Shown here: positions 19,701-27,613 of the stretch, piece by piece
How the letters are laid out: each line of letters starts with the position of its first letter
Position numbering within the stretch: the first letter of the stretch is position 1
NCBI RefSeq assembly: GCF_001697145.1
Contig: NZ_CP012719.1
Coordinates: 778,501 to 842,500, forward strand
Direction: 5' to 3'
From: Streptococcus anginosus
GTDB taxonomy: Bacteria; Bacillota; Bacilli; Lactobacillales; Streptococcaceae
Length of the DNA stretch: 64,000 nt
Notes under the pieces: model-generated
Seen by the model: the letters and a program-made list of their open reading frames with translations, nothing else
Told to the model about the DNA's origin: nothing
The model's database searches: none
Translations under genes and position numbers: made by a program

Positions 19701-22700
19701 GAAACCATCCATTATATTTATGATGGCGGTGCAACAGCGGCTCCAGATCACACTAGCACTTTAAAATTCACTAGAACAGCAACAACTGACCTCGTTACAA
19801 ATATAACAACTGGTGATTGGACAGCGGAAAATGGAACAAGTTTTGCGGCCGTAACATCACCAGCAATCAAAGGGTACACTCCAGATTTAGCGGAGGTTCC
19901 AGCAGTTGACAACATTACTTCTGATAGTCCAAATATCGAAAAGACGGTTGTTTACAAAGCTAATCCAGCTAGTGCAAAGGTAACTTATATCGATGACACA
20001 ACAGGTGAAACGCTTGAAACGAAGGCTCTGAATGGACTTTATGGACAGACTGATCCATATAGAACAGCTGCCACTATTAAGAAATATACTGATCGAAATT
20101 ATGGACTCGTTTCAGATGGTTATCCAGCAACTGGTGTAACCTATAATGAAAATCTTCAAACCTTTGAAGTTCATCTACGTCATAAGGGAGCTGCAGTTCA
20201 AGAAACAAAGACAGTCACAGAGACCATCAAGTATGTTTATGAAGATAACACAGAGGCAGCGGATACGAAGGTTCAGACTTTGAAGTTCTATCGGATTAAC
20301 AACAAGGATCTGGTGACTAATAAGATTGTCTATAAGGGTCCTTGGATCCTGTCTACCGGAACCTTCCCAGAGGTAGTTTCTCCAAAGATTGATGGTTATA
20401 CACCAGATAAGGCAACTGTAGCAGCCGTTGAACAGATTACGGGAGATAGCGCAGATATTGAAGAAACGGTTACCTATAAAGCAGATAAGCAAAAAGTAAC
20501 CTATACCATCATTGACGACACTGCCCAAAAAACGCTGAAAGATAAGGAAGTACTTACCAGCGGAGGCTCTGATACTCCTCTTCCAGACAGTGCCCGAGAA
20601 AAATATGATTTAATCGTGAATGCTTATCTAGCTCAAGGCTATGAATTGGTGTCAAAAGAGCAGCTTCCAGCTAAGTTTGACCTTGATAGTAGTTATGATC
20701 AAAATGTAGTTGTTCACTTGAAGCATGGTACCACTGATATCCAAGAAAGCAAGGCTGTGAACCTGACTGTTCGTTACCACGGTGCTGGGGAACAAACACC
20801 AGAAGATAAGGTGCAAACAGCGACTTGGACTCGTACAGTAACAAAAGATAAAATCACAGGCACAGAGGTTTCAACAACACCTTGGACAAGCGACAAAGTA
20901 AACTATGATGCTGTGCCATCACCAGTGATTCCTGGTTATAGCGTGGATGTCGAGACAGTGCCGTCTGAAGCAGTTACTCAAGAGAATATTGTTAAGGATG
21001 TGCATTATACTGCTCAAAACCAAAAGGTTACTTACACAGTCGTAGATGAGACAACAGGTCAGACTCTGGAAAATCAGGTTGAATTGACAACAGGCGAGTC
21101 AGGTGCAGCTCTTCCGGCCGCAGCACAAACGAAATACGACACCGTAGTCGCAGGCTACTTAACACAAGGTTACGAAGTGGCTTCTAAGGATGAATTGCCA
21201 GCCCAATTTGACACCGACAGCAGCGTGGACCAAAACGTGGTGATTCGCTTGAAACATAAAGTGTCAACTTCTACAGAAACCAAGATTGTAACGCAAACTA
21301 TTAACTACCTCTACGAGGATGACAATACACCAGCAGCTCCAGAGAAGAAAACGACCTTGACTTTCTCTAGAGAAATGAAAACAGATGAAGTGACTAAAAC
21401 GACTACGCAAGGTGCTTGGACTCCGTCTGTCGGAACCTTCCCAGAGGTAGTTTCTCCAACTGTTGATGGCTACACACCAGATAAGGCTAAAGTTGACGCA
21501 GAACACGTAACTGCTGATCAGACTGACATCAAGGTTACGGTTAAATACAAGGCCGACAAGCAAAAAGTCACTTACACTATTATTGATGATACAACCCACA
21601 CTACTTTAAAGAACAAGGTAGAGTTGACAACAGGTGATTCTGGTGCAAATCTTCCTGATGATGCGCAGACGAAGTATGATAAAGCCGTTGATGATTATCT
21701 TGCTAAAGGTTATGAATTGGTATCTAAGGACAATCTTCCTACTCAGTTTGACACAGATAGTAGCGTAGACCAAAATGTCGTTGTTCACTTGAAACATAAA
21801 GTGACAGCATCTACGGAAAATACAACTGTTACTGAAACAATTCATTATGTTTATAAGGATGGTAGCCAAGCAGCAGAAAGTCATAAAGCTACACTAGACT
21901 TTGCTAGAGAAGTGAGGACTGATGAAGTAACAAAAGCTGTTACAAAAGGTGCATGGTCTCCAAGTACAAGTACTTTTGTGGCAGTCACTTCTCCAATAAT
22001 TGCAGGTTACACAGCTGACAAACCAGTTGTTGAAGCTGTTGATGGTATCATAGGTGATAGTAAAGATGTGGTTGTAAAAGTCACATATACAGCTGATAAG
22101 CAAAAAGTCACTTATACAGTCATTGATGAAACGACACAAAAAACTTTGGAAAACCAAGTAGAATTAACGACTGGTGATTCGGATTCTGCCCTTCCAACAA
22201 CTGCTAAAACGAAGTATGAACAAATTGTCAAAGGATATACAGATAAAGGCTATGAGTTAATCTCTAAAGATGATTTACCAGCCAAGTTTGACAAGGATAG
22301 CACGAAAGATCAAAACGTTGTCATTCGTCTGAAACATAGTACAACAGATAACAAAGAAAGCAAGAAAGTGAGCTTGACGGTTCGCTATCATGGAGCTGGT
22401 AGCCAAACACCAGCCAACAATGTGCAAACGGCAACTTGGACACGGATAGTGACGAAAGACAAGGTGACGGGCGATGTTGTGAAAACCACAGATTGGACAG
22501 CAGATAAAGCAAATTATAATGCTGTTCCATCGCCAGTAATTTCTGGATACACGGTTGATGTGGCAACAGTTCCGCAAGAAAAAGTCACGCAAGAAGATAT
22601 TGTTAAAGATGTTCATTATGGTATTCAAACTCAAAAAGTGACTTATACAGTTATTGATGACACAACCGGTACGACTTTAGAAAACCAAGTAGAATTGACG

Positions 22701-23906
22701 ACAGGTCATTCAGGTACAAACCTACCAACTGACGCACAAACGAAGTACGATCGAATTGTCAAAGGTTATACTGATAAGGGTTATGAATTGGTTTCTAAGG
22801 ACGATCTTCCAGCTCAGTTTGATAAAGATAGCAGCGTGGACCAAAATGTGGTGGTTCATTTAAAACATAAAGTAACAACATCTAGTGAGATTAAAACTAT
22901 CAAGGAAACGATTCATTATGTTTATCAAAACGGTAGCGAAGCAAGATCAAGTTATGGTACTTCATTGAGTTTTACTCGAGAAGTGAAAACGGATGAGGTG
23001 ACAAAACTTTCCACTAAAGGCTCTTGGTCACCCGTTACAGGAACTTTCGCAGCGGTCACTTCCCCAATGATTACAGGTTATACAGCTGATAAACCAATTG
23101 TTGCAGCTGTTGATGGTATCACAGGTGATAGTGAGGATATCGTTGAAACAGTTGTTTATAAAGCTAATCAAGAAAGGGCCCAAGTTCGCTATATTGATGA
23201 TACAACGGGTGCAACTCTTGAAACGAAAGAATTAACTGGTGATTATAATACAACGGATTCTTACAGAACAGCGGACACGATCTCTCATTATACAAGTCAA
23301 GGCTATGAGCTTGTTTCAGATAATTATCCAAGTACGGGTGTAATTTATAATGAAACTTATCAAAAATTTGAAGTTCACTTGAAACATGGCACAGCAGAAA
23401 GTCAAGAAAGCAAGAAAGTGAGCTTGACGGTTCGTTATCATGGAGCAGGTAGCCAGACGCCAGCCGATAATGTGCAAACAGTAACTTGGACACGGACGGT
23501 GACGAAAGATAAGGTAACGGGAGATGTTGTGAAGACTACGGATTGGGTAGCTGACAAGGCAACCTATGACGCTGTTCCATCTCCAGTCATTCCAGGCTAC
23601 ACAGTAGATGTGGCAACTGTTTCGGCAGAAACAGTCACTCAAGAGGATATGGTTAAGGATGTTTATTATACTGCGATCCCAGTAACTCCAGATAAACCAA
23701 CTCCTCCAGTAGTTCCGTCAACGCCGGACAAGCCAACTACTCCGACAGTTGTACCAACGACTCCTACAAAAGCAACTCCAACGAAAACAGAAATCTTGCC
23801 AAGCACAGGTGATTCTCAAGTTGGTCCAACGCTTGCAACGCTGACGGGCGTAAGTTTACTTTTATCAGCTTTCGGTTATATTGGTCGTCGAAAAAAAGAA
23901 GATTGA
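16782..23906 (+). CDS. Giant LPXTG cell-wall adhesin with MucBP-type repeats
   Basis: A 2374-residue surface protein. It has a YSIRK-like signal (FSLRKKNVGLVSIAI, residues 14-28, cleavage near A45 in VQA-DE) and an Ala/Ser/Thr/Pro/Glu-rich stretch to about residue 190. A folded N-terminal region of about 420 residues follows (about 200-615), which I cannot assign to a named ligand-binding domain. From about 619 to 2299 come one MucBP-like module and then 18 alternating modules. A Pro/Thr wall-spanning segment leads to the sorting signal LPSTG (2339-2343), a hydrophobic helix and RRKKED, so sortase A should anchor it to peptidoglycan. A role in binding mucin or host glycoprotein is inferred from the MucBP modules. 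The start is TTG at 16782, nine bases after AAAGGA. An in-frame ATG at 16764 ends in TAA directly before the TTG. Confidence 0.93.
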   Translation: MKSFKLYNGKRDKFSLRKKNVGLVSIAIASLAIYGLAIGAPTVQADENSSVNAVSTENVTAPASTDTTAAAGLASEVSTPSTSVSTTEVPVSEGTSAGAENNSSPAPATVSENAASASGATAVEKVETPAQTTGQPDEKVSVPTTSSVAESTNKVSADTSTSAAVAKGNSASAEPKPIEQSTNAQSYSAFRSAGAVRTRRSVKEASSHISDFSVTVTTKGGTVMNPGDTEPLPAQEVSLDKVQMDFKITQDGTLKKGDVLRIPVKLENNAYGAYYANLGSGTAERIEGVGTIKFVHSDPNNLAYEITLDQSFQDMPRNTEKTVSITQKAATIGKFTAKSSYENIILEINGNKFTFKPTPRTFEKAQANFAVYNSASSDRANSIKIGTSTGDANYYNNLLSSDGTNSGQTGIPNGDIISVHRIKPSNGSKIVSIKPDLKRYTSTLAISEDGKYLVKGDTSTSISINSDPDNKLVELPANSTDEEIVKALKQAGKNSSVVIDNGDGTYTVAINLGKMTGNGATTYHDIWPTDDYAQMGDKYQEINRTEEVNRKVSSILKNANVIQGTGHSTRITFADSSIENALGEGSKSFSYSVDDNGTIKKIKEEKLSAKTTPSIARAVGQKKITIHYVDTNGKELETRDFKYGYPAGAMAPQTPDYQAAPKTIAGYSLVTADTVINAYGSQLKEAKPIPFINEDQNFYYVYSPKQSYAKVKYIDDDAKGEKVLETKELTGAYNTTDPYKTAETIKKYTDKNYELVSDNYPATGVTYNENLQTFEVHLRHKTAPEVETKTVKETIQYVYENGSEAATPKVQNLDFNRTNTKDLVTNDIVNEGTWSPSTATFPAVTSPVLAGYTADLPTVDAVANISATSSDVERKVVYKANEQKLTYTVIDETKGQTLEDKVLLEKGVSNGAVSGQAQTTYDAVVAGYLAQNYELVSQEALPNQFDTNDTVDQNVTIRLRHKTTSVAEEKTVKETIHYIYDGGATAAPDHTSTLKFTRTATTDLVTNITTGDWTAENGTSFAAVTSPAIKGYTPDLAEVPAVDNITSDSPNIEKTVVYKANPASAKVTYIDDTTGETLETKALNGLYGQTDPYRTAATIKKYTDRNYGLVSDGYPATGVTYNENLQTFEVHLRHKGAAVQETKTVTETIKYVYEDNTEAADTKVQTLKFYRINNKDLVTNKIVYKGPWILSTGTFPEVVSPKIDGYTPDKATVAAVEQITGDSADIEETVTYKADKQKVTYTIIDDTAQKTLKDKEVLTSGGSDTPLPDSAREKYDLIVNAYLAQGYELVSKEQLPAKFDLDSSYDQNVVVHLKHGTTDIQESKAVNLTVRYHGAGEQTPEDKVQTATWTRTVTKDKITGTEVSTTPWTSDKVNYDAVPSPVIPGYSVDVETVPSEAVTQENIVKDVHYTAQNQKVTYTVVDETTGQTLENQVELTTGESGAALPAAAQTKYDTVVAGYLTQGYEVASKDELPAQFDTDSSVDQNVVIRLKHKVSTSTETKIVTQTINYLYEDDNTPAAPEKKTTLTFSREMKTDEVTKTTTQGAWTPSVGTFPEVVSPTVDGYTPDKAKVDAEHVTADQTDIKVTVKYKADKQKVTYTIIDDTTHTTLKNKVELTTGDSGANLPDDAQTKYDKAVDDYLAKGYELVSKDNLPTQFDTDSSVDQNVVVHLKHKVTASTENTTVTETIHYVYKDGSQAAESHKATLDFAREVRTDEVTKAVTKGAWSPSTSTFVAVTSPIIAGYTADKPVVEAVDGIIGDSKDVVVKVTYTADKQKVTYTVIDETTQKTLENQVELTTGDSDSALPTTAKTKYEQIVKGYTDKGYELISKDDLPAKFDKDSTKDQNVVIRLKHSTTDNKESKKVSLTVRYHGAGSQTPANNVQTATWTRIVTKDKVTGDVVKTTDWTADKANYNAVPSPVISGYTVDVATVPQEKVTQEDIVKDVHYGIQTQKVTYTVIDDTTGTTLENQVELTTGHSGTNLPTDAQTKYDRIVKGYTDKGYELVSKDDLPAQFDKDSSVDQNVVVHLKHKVTTSSEIKTIKETIHYVYQNGSEARSSYGTSLSFTREVKTDEVTKLSTKGSWSPVTGTFAAVTSPMITGYTADKPIVAAVDGITGDSEDIVETVVYKANQERAQVRYIDDTTGATLETKELTGDYNTTDSYRTADTISHYTSQGYELVSDNYPSTGVIYNETYQKFEVHLKHGTAESQESKKVSLTVRYHGAGSQTPADNVQTVTWTRTVTKDKVTGDVVKTTDWVADKATYDAVPSPVIPGYTVDVATVSAETVTQEDMVKDVYYTAIPVTPDKPTPPVVPSTPDKPTTPTVVPTTPTKATPTKTEILPSTGDSQVGPTLATLTGVSLLLSAFGYIGRRKKED
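18636..23678 (+). repeat. Alternating MucBP / Mub-B2-like repeat array inside the adhesin
   Basis: After a lead module (about 18636-18895), 18 modules of 70-97 residues alternate between two roles. Odd positions are MucBP-like: form A (YIDDTTGETLETK, near 18900, 19969, 23170) or form A' (VTYTVIDETTGQTLE, near 19429, 20487, 21021, 21558, 22098, 22632). Even positions are form B (KETIHYVYEDGS...VVYKA, near 19137, 19683, 20200, 21274, 21814, 22888) or form C (LTVRYHGAGSQTP, near 20740, 22350, 23403). The order is A-B-A'-B-A-B-A'-C-A'-B-A'-B-A'-C-A'-B-A-C. Positions are approximate. Late copies are the most alike, for example the two C modules at 22350 and 23403. Confidence 0.85.
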
Positions 23907-23965
23907 TGAATCTTTTGTAAACATATAAAAGTGATCTAAAGGTTGAATCATTCGATAGAAAGGAT

Positions 23966-24013
23966 AAGCTTCACAAGCAACCTAATGTGGTTGATTTGTG
24001 GGGCTTCTTTTTT
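23966..24013 (+). terminator. Adhesin terminator
   Basis: A long stem AAGCTTCACAA...CAACC / GGTTG...TTGTGGGGCTT with two G-T pairs, followed by CTTTTTTTT. Confidence 0.8.
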
Positions 24014-24037
24014 TATAAAAATATTGAAACAAGATTC

Positions 24038-24084
24038 TTGACAAAAGAAAAGCTTCATGGTTTAATATACCCCATAAGGGTATA
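24038..24084 (+). promoter_or_regulatory. Rhodanese operon promoter with CsoR/CstR-type operator
   Basis: TTGACA (24038-24043), 17-base spacer, TTTAAT (24061-24066). Overlapping the end of the -10 is the palindrome TATACCCCATAAGGGTATA (24066-24084). Its arms TATACCC/GGGTATA match the form of operators bound by CsoR-family repressors, including CstR. A cstR-like gene lies 3 kb downstream. Binding is inferred. Confidence 0.75.
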
Positions 24085-24097
24085 AACGGAGGTGCTT

Positions 24098-24403
24098 ATG
24101 TTTCACTTATTTACGAAAATAGATAGTATTTCTACAAGTGAATTGGAACAAAAATTAAAAGAGAAGATTCAACTGCTAGATGTACGAACACCGTCTGAAT
24201 ATCGGCGTGGTCATATCAAAGGCGCGAAGAATGTCCCACTCAATGAAATCGCAAGATACACGCCAGCAACAAATGAAACACTGTATGTCATTTGCCATTC
24301 CGGTGTGCGGAGCAAAATGGCAGCCAAAAAGCTAAAGAAAAAAGGCTACGATGTTGTCAATGTTCAAGGCGGTATGAGTGCTTGGACTGGAAAAGTTGTT
24401 TAA
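24098..24403 (+). CDS. Single-domain rhodanese
   Basis: A 101-residue rhodanese-like sulfurtransferase. It shows the LLDVRTPSEYRRGHIKGAKNVPL fold entry and the active-site loop VICHSGVRS, with the persulfide-carrying Cys. The ATG at 24098 is five bases after GGAGG (24088-24092); the GTG at 24092 overlaps that site and is rejected. It is first in a three-gene sulfur operon and lies directly after the CstR-type operator, so it probably moves sulfane sulfur during persulfide stress. Confidence 0.88.
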   Translation: MFHLFTKIDSISTSELEQKLKEKIQLLDVRTPSEYRRGHIKGAKNVPLNEIARYTPATNETLYVICHSGVRSKMAAKKLKKKGYDVVNVQGGMSAWTGKVV

Positions 24404-24425
24404 AAGTGATAAAGGAGGAAGTTGA

Positions 24426-26081
24426 ATGAAAATTATCATTGTTGGTGGAGTTGCAGGTGGAATGTCTGCAGCGACGCGTTTAAGACGGCTAAAAGAAGAC
24501 GCTGAGATTATTATTTTTGAAAAGGGGCCATTCGTTTCCTTTGCGAACTGTGGTCTGCCTTACTATGTTTCTGGAGAAATTGCTGAGCGGGAAGACTTGT
24601 TAGTGCAAACGCCTGAGAGTTTAAAGGCACGCTTTCGTTTAGATGTGCGACCTTTCCATGAAGTGACGGCTATCTCACCAGATCAACATATAGTGACGGT
24701 TCGGCATGACGGAAAGGAATTTACAGAGAGTTATGATAAGTTGATTTTATCGCCGGGGGCAAAGCCTTTTGTGCCTCCAATTGAAGGTTTGGAAACAGCT
24801 GAAAATACCTATACTTTACGTAATGTTCCTGACCTAGATGAGATTATGTTAGCTTTGGAGAAAGAACCAAAAGAAGCTGTGGTGATTGGGGCTGGATTCA
24901 TTGGACTTGAAATGGCAGAAAATCTTCGTAAGCGTGGTTTGAATGTGACAATTGTTGAGAAAGCACCGCATGTTTTGCCACCGCTTGATGAAGAAATGGC
25001 TGCTTTTGTTCAGGCTGAATTGTTGAAAAACGGCATTCAAGTAGTTACTTCTCAGTCTGCTACGCGGTTTGAGGACAAGGGAAAGGTCATTGTACTGGAG
25101 AATGGGCAAAAAATTGTTTCTGATGTGACCATTTTATCTGTCGGGGTGCAACCAGAGAATGCTTTAGCACAGGTAGCAGGTATTGAGCTGGGATTGCGTG
25201 GCGGTATCTTAGTCAATGAGCGTTATGAAACCAGTCAACCTGATATTTATGCAGTCGGCGATGCGATTGTTGTCAAGCAAGAAGTTACAGGAGAAGATGC
25301 ACTGATTTCATTGGCTTCGCCTGCTAATCGTCAAGGTCGTCAAGTGGCGGATGTGATTGCTGGAGTAGCTCGAAAGAATAAAGGCAGCATTGGTACAGCT
25401 ATTGTTCGGGCATTTGACATGACGGCAGCTTCAACAGGGTTGAGCGAGCGCATTCTTCGTATGAATGGCCTGCCTTATCAAGTTATTCATGTCAGTGGTA
25501 AGGATCATGCTGGCTACTATCCGGGTGCGACTGATGTGACCTTGAAACTCCTCTTTGAGCCAACAAGTGGCAAAATTTATGGTGCACAAGGTGTTGGGAA
25601 AAAAGGCGTTGATAAGCGGATTGATATTTTGGCAACGGCTATTAAAGGTAATCTAACCATTTTTGATTTGCCAGAGTTGGAATTTACCTATGCACCACCG
25701 TTTGGCTCTGCTAAAGATCCGGTCAATATGCTGGGATATGCAGCCTTAAACTTAGTAGAAGGTTTGAGCGACAATATCCAGTGGTATGAATTGGAAGATG
25801 AACTAGCTGCTGGTAAGAAGTTCCTAGATGTGCGGACGGCCAGTGAGCTTCAACAAGGTCATTTGAAAGTGGATACGGTTCACATTCCTTTAAATGAATT
25901 GCGTGAGCGTTTAGGAGAGTTAGACAAGTCGCAGGATTATATCGTGAGCTGTCATAGTGGACTTCGTAGCTATATTGCCGAGCGCATTCTCAAACAAGCA
26001 GGATTTTCTGTTCAAAATCTAGACGGCGCCTTTGCCTTGTACAAAATGGTAAAACCAGAGGGGGTAGAATATGGAAACTAG
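24426..26081 (+). CDS. CoA-disulfide/persulfide reductase fused to rhodanese
   Basis: A 551-residue flavoprotein. Residues 1-440 form a pyridine-nucleotide disulfide oxidoreductase with FAD motif VGGVAGGMSAA, single active-site Cys42 in SFANCGLPYY, an NAD-binding GAGFIGLEMAENL, and the FAD-binding YAVGDA. A rhodanese domain occupies about 455-551 with Cys509 in SCHSGLRS. This is the CoADR-RHD / NADH-dependent persulfide reductase layout, so it should reduce CoA or thiol persulfides and polysulfides with NAD(P)H. It is the second gene of the rhodanese operon, with a GGAGG before the ATG, and overlaps the next gene by 11 bases. Confidence 0.92.
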   Translation: MKIIIVGGVAGGMSAATRLRRLKEDAEIIIFEKGPFVSFANCGLPYYVSGEIAEREDLLVQTPESLKARFRLDVRPFHEVTAISPDQHIVTVRHDGKEFTESYDKLILSPGAKPFVPPIEGLETAENTYTLRNVPDLDEIMLALEKEPKEAVVIGAGFIGLEMAENLRKRGLNVTIVEKAPHVLPPLDEEMAAFVQAELLKNGIQVVTSQSATRFEDKGKVIVLENGQKIVSDVTILSVGVQPENALAQVAGIELGLRGGILVNERYETSQPDIYAVGDAIVVKQEVTGEDALISLASPANRQGRQVADVIAGVARKNKGSIGTAIVRAFDMTAASTGLSERILRMNGLPYQVIHVSGKDHAGYYPGATDVTLKLLFEPTSGKIYGAQGVGKKGVDKRIDILATAIKGNLTIFDLPELEFTYAPPFGSAKDPVNMLGYAALNLVEGLSDNIQWYELEDELAAGKKFLDVRTASELQQGHLKVDTVHIPLNELRERLGELDKSQDYIVSCHSGLRSYIAERILKQAGFSVQNLDGAFALYKMVKPEGVEYGN

Positions 26082-26367
26082 CATCAGCATGCCTGAATTT
26101 TATAAAAAATATCAGACAGAAACCTTATCCATTCTTGATGTGCGAGAAGATTATGAGTTTCAAATGGGACACGTGCCGACGGCAAAAAATTTGCCATTAA
26201 GCACTTTTGAGACGGGCTACAAACAACTCAGCCAGCAGGAGAAATACTATGTCATCTGCCAATCTGGCGCACGTTCTGCGGCTGCGTGTCAGTTTTTAAG
26301 TGCGCAAGGATTTGATGTAACCAATGTGGCTGGGGGTATGAATATCTGGCCCGGAGAGGTAGAGTAA
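26071..26367 (+). CDS. Second single-domain rhodanese
   Basis: A 98-residue rhodanese: LDVREDYEFQMGHVPTAKNLPL and the active loop VICQSGARS. It is translated from an ATG 11 bases inside the end of the reductase-rhodanese gene, so the two are coupled. With it the operon encodes three rhodanese domains around one reductase. A perfect terminator follows. Confidence 0.88.
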   Translation: METSISMPEFYKKYQTETLSILDVREDYEFQMGHVPTAKNLPLSTFETGYKQLSQQEKYYVICQSGARSAAACQFLSAQGFDVTNVAGGMNIWPGEVE

Positions 26368-26377
26368 AGTAAAAGAA

Positions 26378-26410
26378 ATCCCGATTAAGTGCTATCTTAA
26401 TCGGGTTTAT
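26378..26410. terminator. Terminator between the rhodanese operon and ybaK
   Basis: A perfect 10-bp stem CCCGATTAAG (26380-26389) / CTTAATCGGG (26396-26405) then TTTAT. It lies between convergent genes and could serve both. Confidence 0.85.
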
Positions 26411-26415
26411 TCGTA

Positions 26416-26904
26416 TTACAATTCAATAATATGAGCTTCGTAACCAATGGCTTCTAGGAATTTGAGTAGGTCTGTCGTGTTTAAAAAGAGTGTTTTCTCA
26501 TTGGTATTGGGGTGAAAACTCATGCGTTTTTCTGACATGATTTCTTTGTCAAAATAGACTTGAATGTCTTTATCGGCATTGTTTAACAATCCAAATGGAG
26601 AGACGACGCCTGCTGGCAACATCATTTTTTCAAATAGGCTGTCAGAGGATGCCATACGGATTCTATTGGCTTTTACCAGTTCTTTAAACAAGTCCATGTC
26701 CAAGCGCTTTTTGTCGTCCATGATGAGCAAGTAGTAGGCAGTTTTCTTCTTGTTAGTGAGAAACATCGTTTTGGTGCGGACACCTTCAATGCCTTCGATA
26801 AAGCTGTCTGCTTGCTCGGTCGTAAGGGCCGGTTCGTGTTCCACGATTTCAAATGGAATGTTTAACTTGTTTAAGGTTTCTTCTACTTTTGTGTATAAGT
26901 CCAT
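26416..26904 (-). CDS. YbaK/ProX-type aminoacyl-tRNA deacylase
   Basis: A 162-residue YbaK-fold protein, the family that hydrolyses misacylated Pro- or Ala-tRNA in trans. It shows EIVEHEPALTTEQA, the Lys-containing GVRTKTMFLTNKK strand, and MLPAGVVSPFGLLNN. The full-length pattern (VSPFGLLN, YYLLIMDDKKRLD) is nearest PrdX/ProXp-type proteins, so deacylation of mischarged prolyl-tRNA is the best guess. The AAAGGAGG sits before the ATG at 26904. It is transcribed towards the rhodanese operon and has no obvious link to it. Confidence 0.82.
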   Translation of the reverse strand: MDLYTKVEETLNKLNIPFEIVEHEPALTTEQADSFIEGIEGVRTKTMFLTNKKKTAYYLLIMDDKKRLDMDLFKELVKANRIRMASSDSLFEKMMLPAGVVSPFGLLNNADKDIQVYFDKEIMSEKRMSFHPNTNEKTLFLNTTDLLKFLEAIGYEAHIIEL

Positions 26905-26939
26905 TTTACTTGCCTCCTTTGATTTGTTTTATTATCTTT

Positions 26940-26945
26940 ATTATA
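26940..26945 (-). promoter_or_regulatory. Probable ybaK -10 box
   Basis: On the minus strand, TATAAT with an upstream TG (extended -10). No clear -35. Confidence 0.5.
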
Positions 26946-26983
26946 TCATATTGAGATGTTTTTTTCTTTCAATGGTTGGCAAC

Positions 26984-27147
26984 CTGCCCCTAAAAGCAGT
27001 CCACTCCGTCGACCGGGTCGATAATCTGTCCTAAAAGTAATTCACTCCGTCCGCCGGGCTGACAGCTTGCCTAGAAACAAGTTTGCTCTGTCCGCCGGGC
27101 TGACGACTTGCCTAGAAACAGGTTCACTTCGTCCGCCGGGCGGACAC
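26984..27147. repeat. Four-copy 41-bp tandem array with internal palindrome
   Basis: Units at 26984-27024, 27025-27065, 27066-27106 and 27107-27147 keep an exact 41-bp period. Each holds CCTA(A/G)AA followed by a G+C-rich palindrome around CCGGG (27008-27022, 27049-27063, 27090-27104, 27131-27145). The palindrome of unit 4 is perfect, and that of unit 1 uses different but still paired bases. The unit is not a multiple of three, and no ORF with a ribosome site runs through it. The rest of the 370-bp gap (26905-27274) holds the ybaK promoter and two terminators. Confidence 0.85.
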
Positions 27148-27156
27148 ACTCCTTTA

Positions 27157-27191
27157 AGAACTACTTTTGCCCATTGTGCAGTTCTATTTTT
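27157..27191 (+). terminator. Terminator-like hairpin after the 41-bp array
   Basis: AGAACT (27157-27162) pairs with AGTTCT (27180-27185), with extra AC/GT pairing, followed by ATTTTT. Its orientation would end a plus-strand transcript coming out of the array. Confidence 0.45.
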
Positions 27192-27244
27192 CTAAAAAAG
27201 TGATAGTTGGAATCATCCCTTATATTGTGTACCGTAAATAAACA

Positions 27245-27276
27245 AACCTCAGCAGTTTTCGTCGCCTGCTGAGGTT
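27245..27276 (-). terminator. cstR terminator
   Basis: A perfect 11-bp stem AACCTCAGCAG (27245-27255) / CTGCTGAGGTT (27266-27276). It overlaps the cstR stop and leads into a T-rich minus-strand tail. Confidence 0.8.
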
Positions 27277-27532
27277 ATTTTCGCTTGATAAGGTATTGGA
27301 CGGCTTTCTCTAGTCGCTCTTTTTGTGCTTCGGGGTCGTCCAAAGGGTGATTGAGACATTCAGTGAGATTTTCAGTAATCATCAACTCAATGACCCGCTC
27401 GACACTAGAGCGAACAGCGGTTAATTGGGTGATAATGTCCGCACAGTCGCGCTCTTCCTCTATCATTTTTTGAATGCCGCGCAGTTGTCCTTCGGAGCGT
27501 TTCAGCCGCGTAATAAGCTTTGAATTTGCCAT
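27275..27532 (-). CDS. cstR: CstR-type persulfide-sensing repressor (CsoR/RcnR family)
   Basis: An 85-residue all-helical repressor. The family layout is clear: LITRLKRSEGQLRGIQKMIEEERDC, then SSVERVIELMITENLTECL. Cys30 and Cys59 are kept, but the position that is His in copper-sensing CsoR is Asn55. It therefore lacks the Cu ligand set and matches CstR, which senses persulfides through a Cys pair. The operator palindrome upstream of the rhodanese genes at 24066-24084 is the obvious target. The gene has its own strong promoter, with no such palindrome in it. Confidence 0.85.
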   Translation of the reverse strand: MANSKLITRLKRSEGQLRGIQKMIEEERDCADIITQLTAVRSSVERVIELMITENLTECLNHPLDDPEAQKERLEKAVQYLIKRK

Positions 27533-27559
27533 GTCCTTGTCCTCAGTTTATTTTTTTAC

Positions 27560-27588
27560 ATTATATCTTGAATAGACCTCTTTGTCAA
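27560..27588 (-). promoter_or_regulatory. cstR promoter
   Basis: On the minus strand, TTGACA (27583-27588), 17-base spacer, TATAAT (27560-27565): a near-consensus promoter. Confidence 0.85.
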
Positions 27589-27613
27589 AGTTCTCGCTCC
27601 GCCCTTTTCATGG

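Noticed and set aside
18636..23678. Adhesin DNA repeats as a mobile or CRISPR-type array
   Set aside because: The periodicity follows protein modules and the frame is open throughout.
26984..27147. 41-bp repeats as a CRISPR array
   Set aside because: The units are directly tandem with no unique spacers, diverge between copies, and there are no cas genes nearby.
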